From Anagrus nilaparvatae (lineage: Eukaryota; Arthropoda; Insecta; Hymenoptera; Mymaridae): a DNA stretch of 64,000 nucleotides. The stretch lies in the NCBI GenBank assembly GCA_022575985.1, contig JAKSXM010000238.1:14712001-14776000 (forward strand). Reading direction: 5' to 3'. This document shows positions 35,495 to 46,420 of the stretch, in pieces. Below the pieces are notes generated by a model that saw only the letters and a list, made by a program, of their open reading frames with translations, was not told the DNA's origin and did not search any database. The translations under genes were made by a program, and so were the position numbers. Position 1 is the first letter of the stretch, and every line of letters starts with the position of its first letter.

Positions 35495-37334
35495 CTATCG
35501 ATTTGAAAAAGATGTGAACCACTCGTTTTTTCTTAATATTTTGGGTAAAAATAGAGATATTTTAATGAAACAAACTTTTTTTGAAAATTTGACTATATTT
35601 TTACAATTTTACCAAAGGAATATAGTTCAACTTTAATAGTTTCTGTTTTATTGCAAAAATAAGTCAAAAAACAAGAATTTTTTGAAATTTTTTTTCACTC
35701 CGCTGCTTTGAACTTCAAAAAAGTGTCGAAAAAATCATTTTTTTTTTGCCAAATTTTTACCACTGATAATATGACTCTTTATTTACGCGTTGCTGTTTTA
35801 AAAATTTGAAAATATTAATTTGCAAATTTTCTGTGACATTTGAAAGACGAGACCTCTATCTCGGCAACAAATTGTTCGATTGGCTTCATTTTTTTTTTAA
35901 TTGATAGGTCTTGATTTGTATATTACAAATTTATAATTGATTAAAATAGCGAATTTCTAGTTTTGGAGCTAAAGCGAAAAGAATCATGGCACAGGTGCAA
36001 AACTGTGCATCTATTGTTTCTAAAAAACTTTTCACACCTTCCTGCTGTTTTAAACTCCAAAAGGTAGAAAAAAAATATTTCTATTGTTTTATGCTTTTTA
36101 AGACATTAACATCTGGTAAAAATATAGAAGAAAAAAATTGCCATTTTCAGAAAAGTATTCAATTTTTATAAATATTGTAAATATATTGATTCACCTGATC
36201 ACAAAGAAATTTGAATCGCAAAAATCGGCCAATAATTGGCTTCAATAGAGCATCAAGTAAAATTAGGTATCAATTTTTATTTTGCTGATATCAGGGTCAT
36301 TTTTTGGCCGATTTTCGCAATTCAAACTGCACATTAATCAGTTTTTTAAGTATACTCAGTTTTAAAGCAAAAAAAATCTTGTTTAAAATAATGTGCAAAA
36401 ACTAAAAAAAAATTTTAAAGATTAAATAAACAAAAGAAATTTTGAGGCAACCCGCGGAAAAAAGTACAAGAATAAAAAATAATTCTAATTACTTTTTTTC
36501 AGTCTTTATTACCTCTCGCAGTATGGTGTCTATTAAAATTCCTTTATTTCTGAATTCTTCGGAATTTTTTTTCTTCAATTTTGCAAATCTTTGTAAAAAT
36601 GTTACTTTTTGCCTCAAATCATATTCTGCTTTAAAATCTGATTAATGTGCAGTTTGAATTGCGAAAATCGGCCAAAAAATAACCCTGATATCAGCAAAAT
36701 AAAAATTGATACCTATTTTTACTTTATATGCTCTATTAAAGCCATTTATTGGCCGATTTTTGCGATTCAAATTTCTTTGTGATCAGGTGAATCAATACAT
36801 TTACAATATTTATAAAAATTGAATACTTTTCTGAAAATGGCAATTTTTTTCTTGTATATTTTTACCAGATGTTAATGTCTTAAAAAGCTTAAAACAATAG
36901 AAATATTTTTTTTCTACCTCTTGGAGTTTGAAACAGCAGGAAGGTGTGAAAAGTTTTTTAGAAACAATAGATGCACAGTTTTGCACCTGTGCCATGATTC
37001 TTTTCGCTTTAGCTCCAAAACTAGAAATTCGCTATTTTAATCAATTATAAATTTGTAATATACAAATCAAGACCTATCAATTAAAAAAAAAATGATTTTT
37101 TCGACACTTTTTTGAAGTTCAAAGCAGCGGAGTGAAAAAAAATTTCAAAAAATTCTTGTTTTTTGACTTATTTTTGCAATAAAACAGAAACTATTAAAGT
37201 TGAACTATATTCCTTTGGTAAAATTGTAAAAATATAGTCAAATTTTCAAAAAAAGTTTGTTTCATTAAAATATCTCTATTTTTACCCAAAATATTAAGAA
37301 AAAACGAGAGGTTCACATCTTTTTCAAACCGATA
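35495..37334. mobile_element. 1.8-kb foldback inside the retrotransposon
   Basis: The arms (about 35496-36345 and 36630-37334) are reverse complements with few differences; the ends are TATCGATTTGAAAAAGATG on the left and the inverted TATCGGTTTGAAAAAGATG on the right. The left arm has about 150 bp (near 35750-35890) missing from the right arm, bounded by T runs. The spacer is about 285 bp. Open frames on the two arms (35986-36171 plus, 36810-36995 minus) are mirror images. The outer 140 bp of each arm itself translates like a retrotransposon C-terminus (RFEKDVNHSFFLN...). Confidence 0.85.
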
Positions 37335-38190
37335 ATAGTCACAATAATCGTCTTTAGTGAATAGTACATATTTTTTTAAAACTACTCTAGGTGTGTATGA
37401 ATTGTACATTCTTAACTGTGCTATGACATTTTTGTAATATAAAAGAAGCTTTAAATTAATATAATTTTGTTTTTTTTCTTTGTTTAATAAATAGGGATAT
37501 ATTAACAGAGATCTGGAATTTTCGCATTTGCTTTGATAATTTTCTGTGAGGTATTTTCTCATTTTGTCAATCAAATTTGTTTTTTCTAATTTTAGTTTTT
37601 CTAGAGTTATATTATTCTTAAATATCAGTTTTATTTATCTTTTCAAACAATTTTTCGTTGATTTGTACAAACCAATTAAATTTTTGATTAAATATTTTGA
37701 TAACTTTTTTAAACTGTTAAAGCGGATTTTTCGATATCTATGATCTTCCATCTCCAAAATTCTTTGCGCAAAGTTAAGAATGAGTTTAAAGCTTTTAATT
37801 TCAACATTTTCAAGATGCATTTCTTTTCTGAGAGCATTACCTTGTGTATTAGTAGACAAAACAAAAAGTTTCCTAAAAGACGTGTTTTGTACTTTTTCTA
37901 TTTCTGGCAAGTGTCTGGGGCGCCAAATTGGTGTGGCATATAACACTGTTGATGGAACAAGTGCGTTAAACAATTTTTCGCAAGTATATTTTTGCAAGTG
38001 ATATCAGTTACATTTAATCTGTTTATGATATTCATTGTAAGTTGTGCCGTTTTGTATCCTTTTAATATAAAGTTTTTTACTGATAGGTCTTAGATTTTGC
38101 AAATGTGACTCCAAGGTACATGTAGCCACTTGCGTATTCTAAAGGCTCATTTTTGAATTTAAAAATTACTTTTGTTTTATGTTCGCGACC
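37335..38190 (-). pseudogene. Non-LTR retrotransposon reverse transcriptase remnant
   Basis: In minus-strand frames broken by several shifts and stops, the end of a reverse transcriptase is visible: EPLEYASGYMYLGVTFAKSK (near 38150-38090) corresponds to the common Y-K-Y-L-G-V-x-F-S stretch of the thumb. LFNALVPSTVLYATPIWRP and PEIEKVQNTSFRKLF (about 37970-37890) correspond to the L-Y-G-x-x-x-W ... E-I-E-K-x-Q block of Jockey/R1-type elements. The reading breaks at 37335 at the zinc-knuckle codons and resumes at 35494 beyond the foldback. No endonuclease or upstream reverse transcriptase motifs are present, so the element is 5'-truncated and dead. Confidence 0.78.
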
Positions 38191-39698
38191 TCCTTAAAGG
38201 GTTTCTATTAAAGTTCTATTTACAATTAAAATATTTATTACATCCAGCAAATAACCATTAATTCTTCAAGGATTACGTTCCTTAAAGTGTCTACTACCCC
38301 ATCCTTGACCCTATAAATGAAATTAAAGGAATTGGAAAAAGAAAAAACTTGCTTTTGTCATGTATTTTTTTTATATTATTTATTTAATATTATCAATCGT
38401 GTAACTACGAAGACTAAAAAAAGCATTTGTTACGAAGAAATATTCTCCGTATTTGGAAGTTACAAGTTACTTACAAGCTAGCTGCTCTTTTTTTGTATTT
38501 TTCGTTATTATTATTATTATTTATATTATAAAATATTATTAAAATTTTCTTAGAAGAATATATCGATAAAAATGTTAGTCGTTACTCGTTGAAGATTTAA
38601 ATTGGTTGTTGCTGTTATCAGAAATGTTGCCAATCAGAGACTTAGAAAAAAAAAAGAAAAAAAAAGAAGTAAAAAGTAAAATAAATTAAAGACTAAGTGC
38701 TTAGTGGTAGGCAGAGAAGAAAGAAATACACTGAGAAAAATAATATTATTTTCAGCAGGTTTTTTTGTTGCGATAACAGTACGGATGAAAATTTGATACA
38801 AATTTTCCGTACGAGCGTCACCGATAAGAAAATGATTAAAAATCTCGAGATCATTTTGAAATTTCTTCTCTTTAAAATAATTAAATAATTAAATTAAATA
38901 ATTAAATATAATCTAATGTACAATATTTAATACTTAAAAATTATTTTTAGTGGCTTTTATACAATTTACAAAAAAGTAATTACAATATTACAATATCATA
39001 CAATTAAAAGCTTAAAAAACGAAGAAAAAAGGTTTATACCATTTAAGGTAAGGGTGATTTAAAACGTGATACACACTCGAAAAAATAACAAAATAATAAA
39101 ATTTAATATTTGTGCAAATGGGAGGATAAATCTAAATAATTTATTTATTATCATTTAGTATCACATTGTGTTCACATTTTAATAAAATATTATTAATTAA
39201 AAATTTAATTTATGCTGGCCATTCAATTTATGCCATCCATTTGACATTGAGATTTAACGTTTTAACATTTTAACATTTCAACATTTTAATGACGACCTGC
39301 ATCATTCAAAAAGAAAGAAAGAAAGCTGATCATTAATGATTTAATTTTTCGTATCATCTAAAATTTTAGCTTAATCCTATGAACACATGAAATCACTGCC
39401 CAATGCTTTGGACCCTAATAAGGCAATTAATTACTTCCATTCTCTTCTATTCTCTTACATTCTCCCATTCTCCCATTCTTCCTCTCAATATTTCACTGGG
39501 CAGCCAACTAATGTAATTACATCCTAATTATTATTGTATTCGGTGGACATTTATTTTATTATTTATTTACTAATATCGCTATTGGTCCCATTTGCAAATA
39601 AATAATCCTCTACACAATCACTCGATACAGTAAATATATATATATATAGAAAGCTATTGTTATTATTGTCTTATCTCTTAATGTTTTAATGTTAATTC
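38191..39698. other. Non-coding 3' flank of ken
   Basis: A+T-rich sequence with ATTTA-rich patches, which might include a long ken 3' UTR if a distal poly(A) site is used. Near 38728, TACACTGAGAAAAATAATAT resembles the ends of the TA-flanked TIR elements, but no partner end was found. A (TA)n run lies at about 39636-39648. Confidence 0.4.
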
Positions 39699-39708
39699 TT
39701 TATTTATT
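39699..39708 (-). terminator. Poly(A) signals of ken (overlapping AATAAA)
   Basis: AATAAATAAA on the minus strand, 36-45 nt after the ken stop codon, holds two overlapping AATAAA hexamers. Distal signals may also be used. Confidence 0.45.
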
Positions 39709-39743
39709 GTAGCAAAGAAAGGACGGTTCTCGTAAGGCACTGG

Positions 39744-41756
39744 TTAATCGTGTAAATTTTTACTAAGTAATAAGTTATTGTGTGGACCGGACAAATGCCT
39801 TATCAATTCTTGTAAGCTGTCGAATGTCAGCGAACAGAAGCAGCAAGTGAATGTATTGTCTGGTGCTGCGATTACGCCTCGGTGTACCGAGCACAAATGT
39901 TTCAGCAAATGTGCTTTTTGCTTGAACATCGCGACGCACAAGCGACAAGCGAACGGCTTCTCTCCTGTATGCACTCGCAAGTGTGTTTTTAAATTCCATG
40001 ACATGCCAAATTGTTTACCGCAATACGTACAACGGTATTCGCGAACTGACAATGGTTTTGGCGTTTCTTCTGATGACGGGGTTGTTGTTGCCGCGCGCGT
40101 TGTCGGCAACGTCCATGCACCCCAGGGTGGTTCCAGAGCCGCCACTGATGCTGGATCGGCTGATGGCGGTCGATGGAGAAGTATCGGTGGGGTTACCGAT
40201 CTATCCTGCTGAAAAAATTAATTACAGTCAATTTTAATTCTCCGTGCCCTTCACACAACGATGCAATTGAGTTGTCAATTTCAAGGGGTACTTACCGGGT
40301 AGGGTGGTGCTGAAGCACTTAACGCGTGCGGTGCTTGCAATCTTCTTGGGGTTTCGAAGCCTGGGTTAAAAGGTACAAATGCAGGGTTTTGTGCTGGTGC
40401 ATTGTGAAAACCAGGTCTTCTTTTCCTGTGTGGGGTGACAACGTAGGCTTCTGGATTTGGTGGGTTTGGTATATCTTCTGGTTTTCTTTTTCCGGTTTCT
40501 ACGAGACCAAGCGCTAATCTCGCTTGCAACTGTCTTCTTCTTTCTTCGATTTCTTCAATGGATTCTCTTCTTTCTAACTGATTTTTATCGTGTTGACGAA
40601 AATTTGAATTATTGGACCTTGATTCGCCATTGTTATTCGAATATTTGTCATCTAAACTACTTCTTAAGGACGTTTCAAGTCTATTTGTAACATCGTGAGA
40701 GCTTTCGCTAGTTGTCGATGCCCCAGAATTAATACTAAGATTGACTGGATCCGAACTATCCCTTCGTCTCGGTGGTTCAATACTATTTCCATCTTCGTGA
40801 TTTTCAGAACGACACCTTGTATCGCTATCGTTATTTTCGACATTTTCAACGTCAACTTCGGGCTCTTCGTCAGCCCCTTCTGTTTTTATTAAAACGGAAC
40901 AACAATCTGCTGGATTACTAGATTGCCTAGAAAAAAAAATTTTCGTTATGTCTAATCATTCATTCATTATAATTTAATGACCTTAGCAGAGAGATCTATT
41001 CAAATGTCTTGCTGGATCATTAATTTATCAATGATAAACATATTTACACATTTGTTTCATCTGAATGAACGTTCATCAATCTATAAAAAATCCTTTATCT
41101 TTACTATTTTTGACTTAATCGATAAAACATTGCACCAAGGTTAGCAGATAAAGAAAATTATTTATAAATATGACAAATGTTCTTTCTAGTCTTTGATAAG
41201 AAAATAAAATTACCTTCCGTCGTATTGCGATTCGTAACTGGAACTTTCTTGGCCCTCGGAAGGTTGGGGAGTCGGTAACCTTTCTGGATCAGAGCCCGTT
41301 GATCCTTGTGACTGATTTGGTTCGAATAATTCGGATTTTATTTGCAACAGCTCGAATAATTCCCTCAAGGGTGTCAATTCCGTCGACTAAAAAAGAAAAA
41401 TAATTTTTTATAATTAAAATGAAAATTTAGAAAAGTAAAATTAAGAGGAAGCAATGAAAACTAACGGGAATAAGAGCTTCTCCGTTATAAAGGAATTCCA
41501 ATAAATGATGTAATTGTGTTTTTCTGACTCCAGATAAATGAACGACGTGATCCAATGCTGGATTTCTAAGTAGACTAGCCAATAACGGACTGGCAGCAGC
41601 CAATACGACTCTGTGGGCTCTTACGACAGAACCATCGTCGCACGCCAACGCAACGTCGACATGGCGATCGCCAGAGTACCATGCGCCAACTTCGGCTGCC
41701 AAGGTAGCTGGATGTTTTCCATAATGAAGCGTCAGCAATCCGTCAGGATACATCGT
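39744..41756 (-). CDS. ken: Transcription factor Ken (BTB domain, three C2H2 zinc fingers)
   Basis: Four coding exons on the minus strand (41466-41756 with ATG at 41753, 41214-41386, 40296-40926, 39744-40208; introns 79, 287 and 87 nt) give 518 residues. Residues 1-110 are the BTB/POZ domain ([35 protein letters not shown]). The middle is Ser/Asn/Glu-rich with DPVNLSI and, at about 315-329, [15 protein letters not shown], a basic block matching fly Ken. Zinc fingers use C424/C427/H440/H444, C452/C455/H468/H473 and C486/C489/H502/H507; the [14 protein letters not shown] linker and [10 protein letters not shown] tail are nearly those of fly Ken. Ken is a BCL6-like nuclear repressor of part of the JAK/STAT target set and acts in genital development. 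An acceptor TTTCAG|ACGATG lies just before the start codon, so the leader is spliced and its first exon lies upstream. The last intron ends CAGCAG, which can add or drop one Gln. Confidence 0.96.
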
Positions 41757-42859
41757 CTGAAATTGAAAAAAATAATAACATAATCTTTGTCAAACAAATT
41801 AATTAAATAATTATTAATTTCTTTGAAATTTTTGGAATAATGACGTGCAAAAGGTACACGAGTATTTAATGTATTTATAGACACTTGGATAAATGATAAT
41901 ACGACGTATAAAAAAATTATTTGATTAGATAATAAATTAAGAGGCAAGTTAAATTCATTGAACTGTAATAAGATGCCATGTCTAGAAATATAGAAATATG
42001 AAAATATCGAAATTTGACTAATAATTCGTATCAGGATATCCTTCGCGTATCGATAAATATTAGCTTAATCGCGCGCTGTTTATAAATAATGATAAATAAT
42101 GCATTCACGTCACGATCGTAAACAGATACAAAATTTTAAAATTATACTTTTTATTTTAGCAATTTTATCGTATACACGTTCAGACGACCTTCAAAGAAAC
42201 AATTTTTTTTCTTCCATATAAAAATATTTCTTATTATGCGGGAAAGTGCGCGTGAGGGACCTTGTAAATTATCATTAAATGAGAATCCTGCGTGCAGGTA
42301 CTATGTAATATCGTTATTTTTTATTATTTTATATTTCTGTAAATAATAATAAAATTTTTATTTATATTTGTACACGAGTAATAACATGTTGCTCGTAATG
42401 AGGTTATTAAAGATTATTAATTACAAATGAATAGAAAATTCTTATTCAAAGTTGTTTATTTTACTCGTGCGCCGCTTATATAACTTTTTCAAGCCTTTTC
42501 TCTTGCGAGAAAAATAAATAAAAGGCTTTTCTTGGTTTTCTTAATTAATAATAAATACGATTGGCTAATTAAGAGCTTTACAAATTTATAATTTTTATTA
42601 CATTACGGAAATAATACTAAAGAATAAAAATTTTACGTTTTATAAATTTATAATAAATAACAATTGGTAGCTTGGTCACGGTCACTAATTTTAATATACT
42701 TGTAATAGATTACATCAATTATCTGATTACAACTTATTGCTTTGTTATGAAAGCCAAAAAAAAATTTTCTTATTTTTTTTTTCAAGTTCAAGGTTAATTC
42801 CATTTTAACTCGAGTTTAATCAGGTGCACCTCTCTTTATTGCAACGAAACGCCTGTCAA

Positions 42860-42970
42860 GATTGCAAAAAGGGGCGGAGTCTTCGGTAGACTTGGTATCT
42901 CGAGTCTAGAACCAATCGGAAGCAGTTCAGGGAGGAGACTGGCCAACGTCGAGGAGTGGCCTTACAACTA
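42860..42970. promoter_or_regulatory. GC-box/CCAAT-box patch upstream of ken
   Basis: A compact G+C-richer patch holds GGGGCGGAG (near 42872) and AACCAATCGG (near 42911), typical GC-box and CCAAT-box words, about 1.1 kb upstream of the ken start codon. It could be a ken promoter or proximal element. No donor site linking it to the ken acceptor was found. Confidence 0.3.
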
Positions 42971-44789
42971 CTGACATCTACTCGAAAACTGAAAATCGGT
43001 TATTTTAGATTTCTGTAATATCGGTAAAGGATAAGCAATTTTCGATCCGAAAAAATGAGAAAGTTTAACTAGCACGTGTTTAAACGAACTGTTAGGTAAT
43101 ACCAGATACTTGGTAAAATTGGGACGACGGAAATATTTTTATTTATTTACTGCAATTTGCAATTCGCAACATACTCGCAACAAAGAGAAATGAAAAAAAT
43201 TACTTAATGCAAAATTTATTCTCTCTTTAAATGGTTTTAATTTGATTTTTCTTTCTTTGTTTGTCGGAAATTTAAGGAAAAAAAATTGTTATACAAGAGG
43301 AAAGTCGTGTTTTAGGTGAACGCACAACAATTGTCATTCTTTGCACTCTATTCATATTTAATAATAAAAAAAAATTGCGAGAATTTTTATTTTTTTGAAA
43401 GATTTCTCAGTAAAACGAGAATGTTTTTTTTATAAATTACAAAAGAGCAGAATAATATGTTTCCTTTGACATAATTAAAAGATATTACAGAGGGAAATAT
43501 TATTTAAATATTAAAAAACAATGCGATTCCAAATCAATAGCGTTAATACTAATAATAGCTCAAAAATCAATTGATACAAAAACAGGGAAATAATGACAGA
43601 GTAGAAAAATTTTCTTTTCGTGTGGTTGAGAGGGAAAGTTAAACGGCTAGCTAAACATATGTTAGATTTCATAATGTCTTTATTATTTATTACCAGTTAT
43701 GGTTTATTTAGGGGAGAGATTATGTAGAGAGTATAATAATTACATAAAGAAAGTTTGACATTTTGAAGAAAAAAAAAATCTTTTGAAATTTTTATTTTTT
43801 TACTTTCACTGTTATTTCTTTTGTATTAGAATAATAGCCGATGCGATATATTTATGGATGACTCATAATGAGCCATTTATTATAAAAAAAAATTTTTTCC
43901 TTTATTTTTTAAAACGAAAATTTCTAGTTATCGATTTAAATAATTTGATTAGCGAATAGAAAAATAAAAAAAATTAGCCCGCGCTTCCGTTCCATTTTAC
44001 ATTGCGCAATAAATTTTCTTCCATTTTTAGAATACAATTTATATTTGTTTTGATAAAAATACAGAACGTAACCCATTTCCTCAATTGAATGATCGCCGTT
44101 CGCAGTTCGCAGTTTTCTTTTATTCTCTCGTTACGTAACAACAATAAAACGTTGTAATTGATCAACAATCATCATCGTTATTATTTTTTTAAAGAAATAA
44201 GTACTCCGACCTCGAACATTAGAACGCTACACATAAGTTCCTATAATACAATATTATCTTTTCTTGTCATTCCTAGCCTTCAAGGTTGTATTCATCGAGC
44301 AGAAAATCAAAACGAATTTTCATTCTCAGAGTCTTAGAAAGCAAGAGCTGCGCTTACGCAATTCTTCGTTCAGTGGACAAAGAAAACGCCCAACTTACGT
44401 GTGAAACAGATTATCCTAGAATAGCGAGTTTATTAGAAACATAATTTATAATACTATTCTCCTAACTCAATGATTCATAGAAATTTTCGATGATAATTCC
44501 TTCTTATCGTTAGTACAAACAAGGCTTAATTTGCATTAACGATTTGAAGAAAATAAAAGAAAATTTTTGAAATGAAAATTTAGCGAATGCACGCGCTTAG
44601 GCTGAAAATATGAAATCCTTACGTAATACATTCTGCGCGGATTATCTTCTTCCCCTCTACTCCCCCCGGCCCCGTTGCCGCTTAGTTTTTTTATGATCCT
44701 CCCATCATAACATAATAGCCCCTCCTTGAAAAGTACTACTTTCGATATTATGCTATGACGGAAAGATTTTTTTCAAGGTTAACGAGGCT

Positions 44790-44793
<4 letters not shown>

Positions 44794-44820
<27 letters not shown>
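44794..44820. repeat. (GA)n microsatellite
   Basis: About 13 GA units in a row, embedded in the presumed ken upstream region; in insects such runs can bind GAGA factor, but that is not shown here. Confidence 0.9.
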
Positions 44821-45943
44821 TCTACCTGTCTTTTTTTTCTTCATTTATTGTTCTATTCTTCGATCTTCGGCAAGGACATCCTAGCAACTCGAGGCTTTTG
44901 CTAATTGTCATTTTCGCAAATATGGAATATAGGAAATAAATGAGTCTTTTGTGACGTGAATATCGCACGCCCACGACCCGAACTCAAAACTCCAAATTGG
45001 GCTAAAGATTTGACTTTTGAATAAAAAGAACAAGACTATCGATTCTTTGCAAGCTCAAAGAGAAGCTTTCAGTCGTTCAACAGGTAAAGAGCGAATGAAA
45101 AATATGAAAAAATAAAAAAAAATTTATAAATTACAATGTAATTATTATATTTTTTACTTCCTATAATGTATTCGAAGCACGTGATAATTTTTTTTTTCAA
45201 ATGAAAAGAAAATTCAATATTTATGTACATTGTACAAGTACACACACTACTTGTTTATTCACCTCGATAAATATTTTTTTTTATTTTAATAATTCCAGTT
45301 TTTTTTTTTAACTCTTTAGCCTTTAACGATAATTTTCAATTTTTCGTTTAAAAAATATCTTTTAATTATTATAAATCACGTCAAAGATAATTGATTTATT
45401 GAATTTTCTTCAAACAATAACCAGAGTCATTATATAACAGCCGTCAGAAATAGAAAAAAAAAAAAAAAAAAAAAACATTTTTTTTCTGTTTTATGATTTG
45501 CATATTAAAAATAATAATAAAATAGGAAAAATGACCTTGCGCGCATAATGAAATCTTCTTTTTACTGAATAAATTAGCTATTTAGAGACTCCTCGGTCTG
45601 GCTCACGTGACTTTCGAATCGCAGGACTGAGGATGCTTTTAATTTTTTGTACCACGTGTCTCCGATATTTTCTTTATTTTATAATTACATCGAATTTCGC
45701 GGAATTCTTTTTTTATAGGCTTATAAATTTTTATAGCGTTACAAATTATTCGTGACAACAGTTTTTTTTTTTTTTTTTGTTACGTATTTATTTTTATTTA
45801 ACGGCCGATTATTTAATTTTATTAGCAATATCTAGGAATCGCAACAGATTAAACGATCCTGAAATTATGGTTAATTTGCATTCGACAAGAAAAAACGAGC
45901 GTGCAATTTGAAAAAGAACAATTATTAACTCTAGGCATTGTTT

Positions 45944-45983
45944 GTAAAAAAGTAAAAAAGTAAAAAAGTAAAAAAGTAAAAAA
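45944..45983. repeat. GTAAAAAA octamer, five tandem copies
   Basis: Five perfect head-to-tail copies of the octamer GTAAAAAA; a minisatellite-like simple repeat. Confidence 0.9.
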
Positions 45984-46189
45984 TAGAATAAATTTAATAG
46001 AATATAGAATAAATAAAAAGTATCGGTAATACAATGCGCATAAACAATTAACACGCTTTTTTTGAAAATAAAAAAAAATGTCCTTCACACCCATAATAAC
46101 TGCGATGATGATTACATCATTGTTGTATTCGAAAATTCAAATCAAAAGTTTACAAGGATCTCAATAGACCGAGAGAGCGTAACTATTAC

Positions 46190-46420
46190 GTTATAATCGT
46201 GTACGCGAAGGATATAACTTTCGATTTCGTTCGTTGACGATCTGGGACAGGCTCTCGGACAGGGCATCGAGAAGGGCATGCAAACTGTAGCAGAGTTTAT
46301 CTTTTGCAATATAAACTGGCGCATCAATATCTGCACTCTGTGTACGTGCGGACTTTGTTGCGTAATAGAAATGATCTCACTTTTGTGGGTGGGGACTCGC
46401 GGTGCATATCACCGGTAATT
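46190..46420. other. G+C-rich island of unknown role in the ken upstream region
   Basis: The patch stands out from the A+T-rich DNA. On the plus strand a frame stays open for about 60 codons (LGQALGQGIEKGMQTVAEF then a Cys-rich stretch) to a stop near 46415, but there is no proper start or splice site and no family match. It could be a leader exon of ken on the minus strand, an enhancer or a relic exon; I cannot choose between these. Confidence 0.25.

Noticed and set aside
35986..36995. Matching open frames on opposite strands (35986-36171 plus, 36810-36995 minus)
   Set aside because: They are the two arms of one foldback read in opposite directions, not two genes.
39775..40237. Additional frames over the ken zinc-finger exon on both strands
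   Set aside because: Shadows of the real coding frame; the conserved zinc-finger frame explains the openness.
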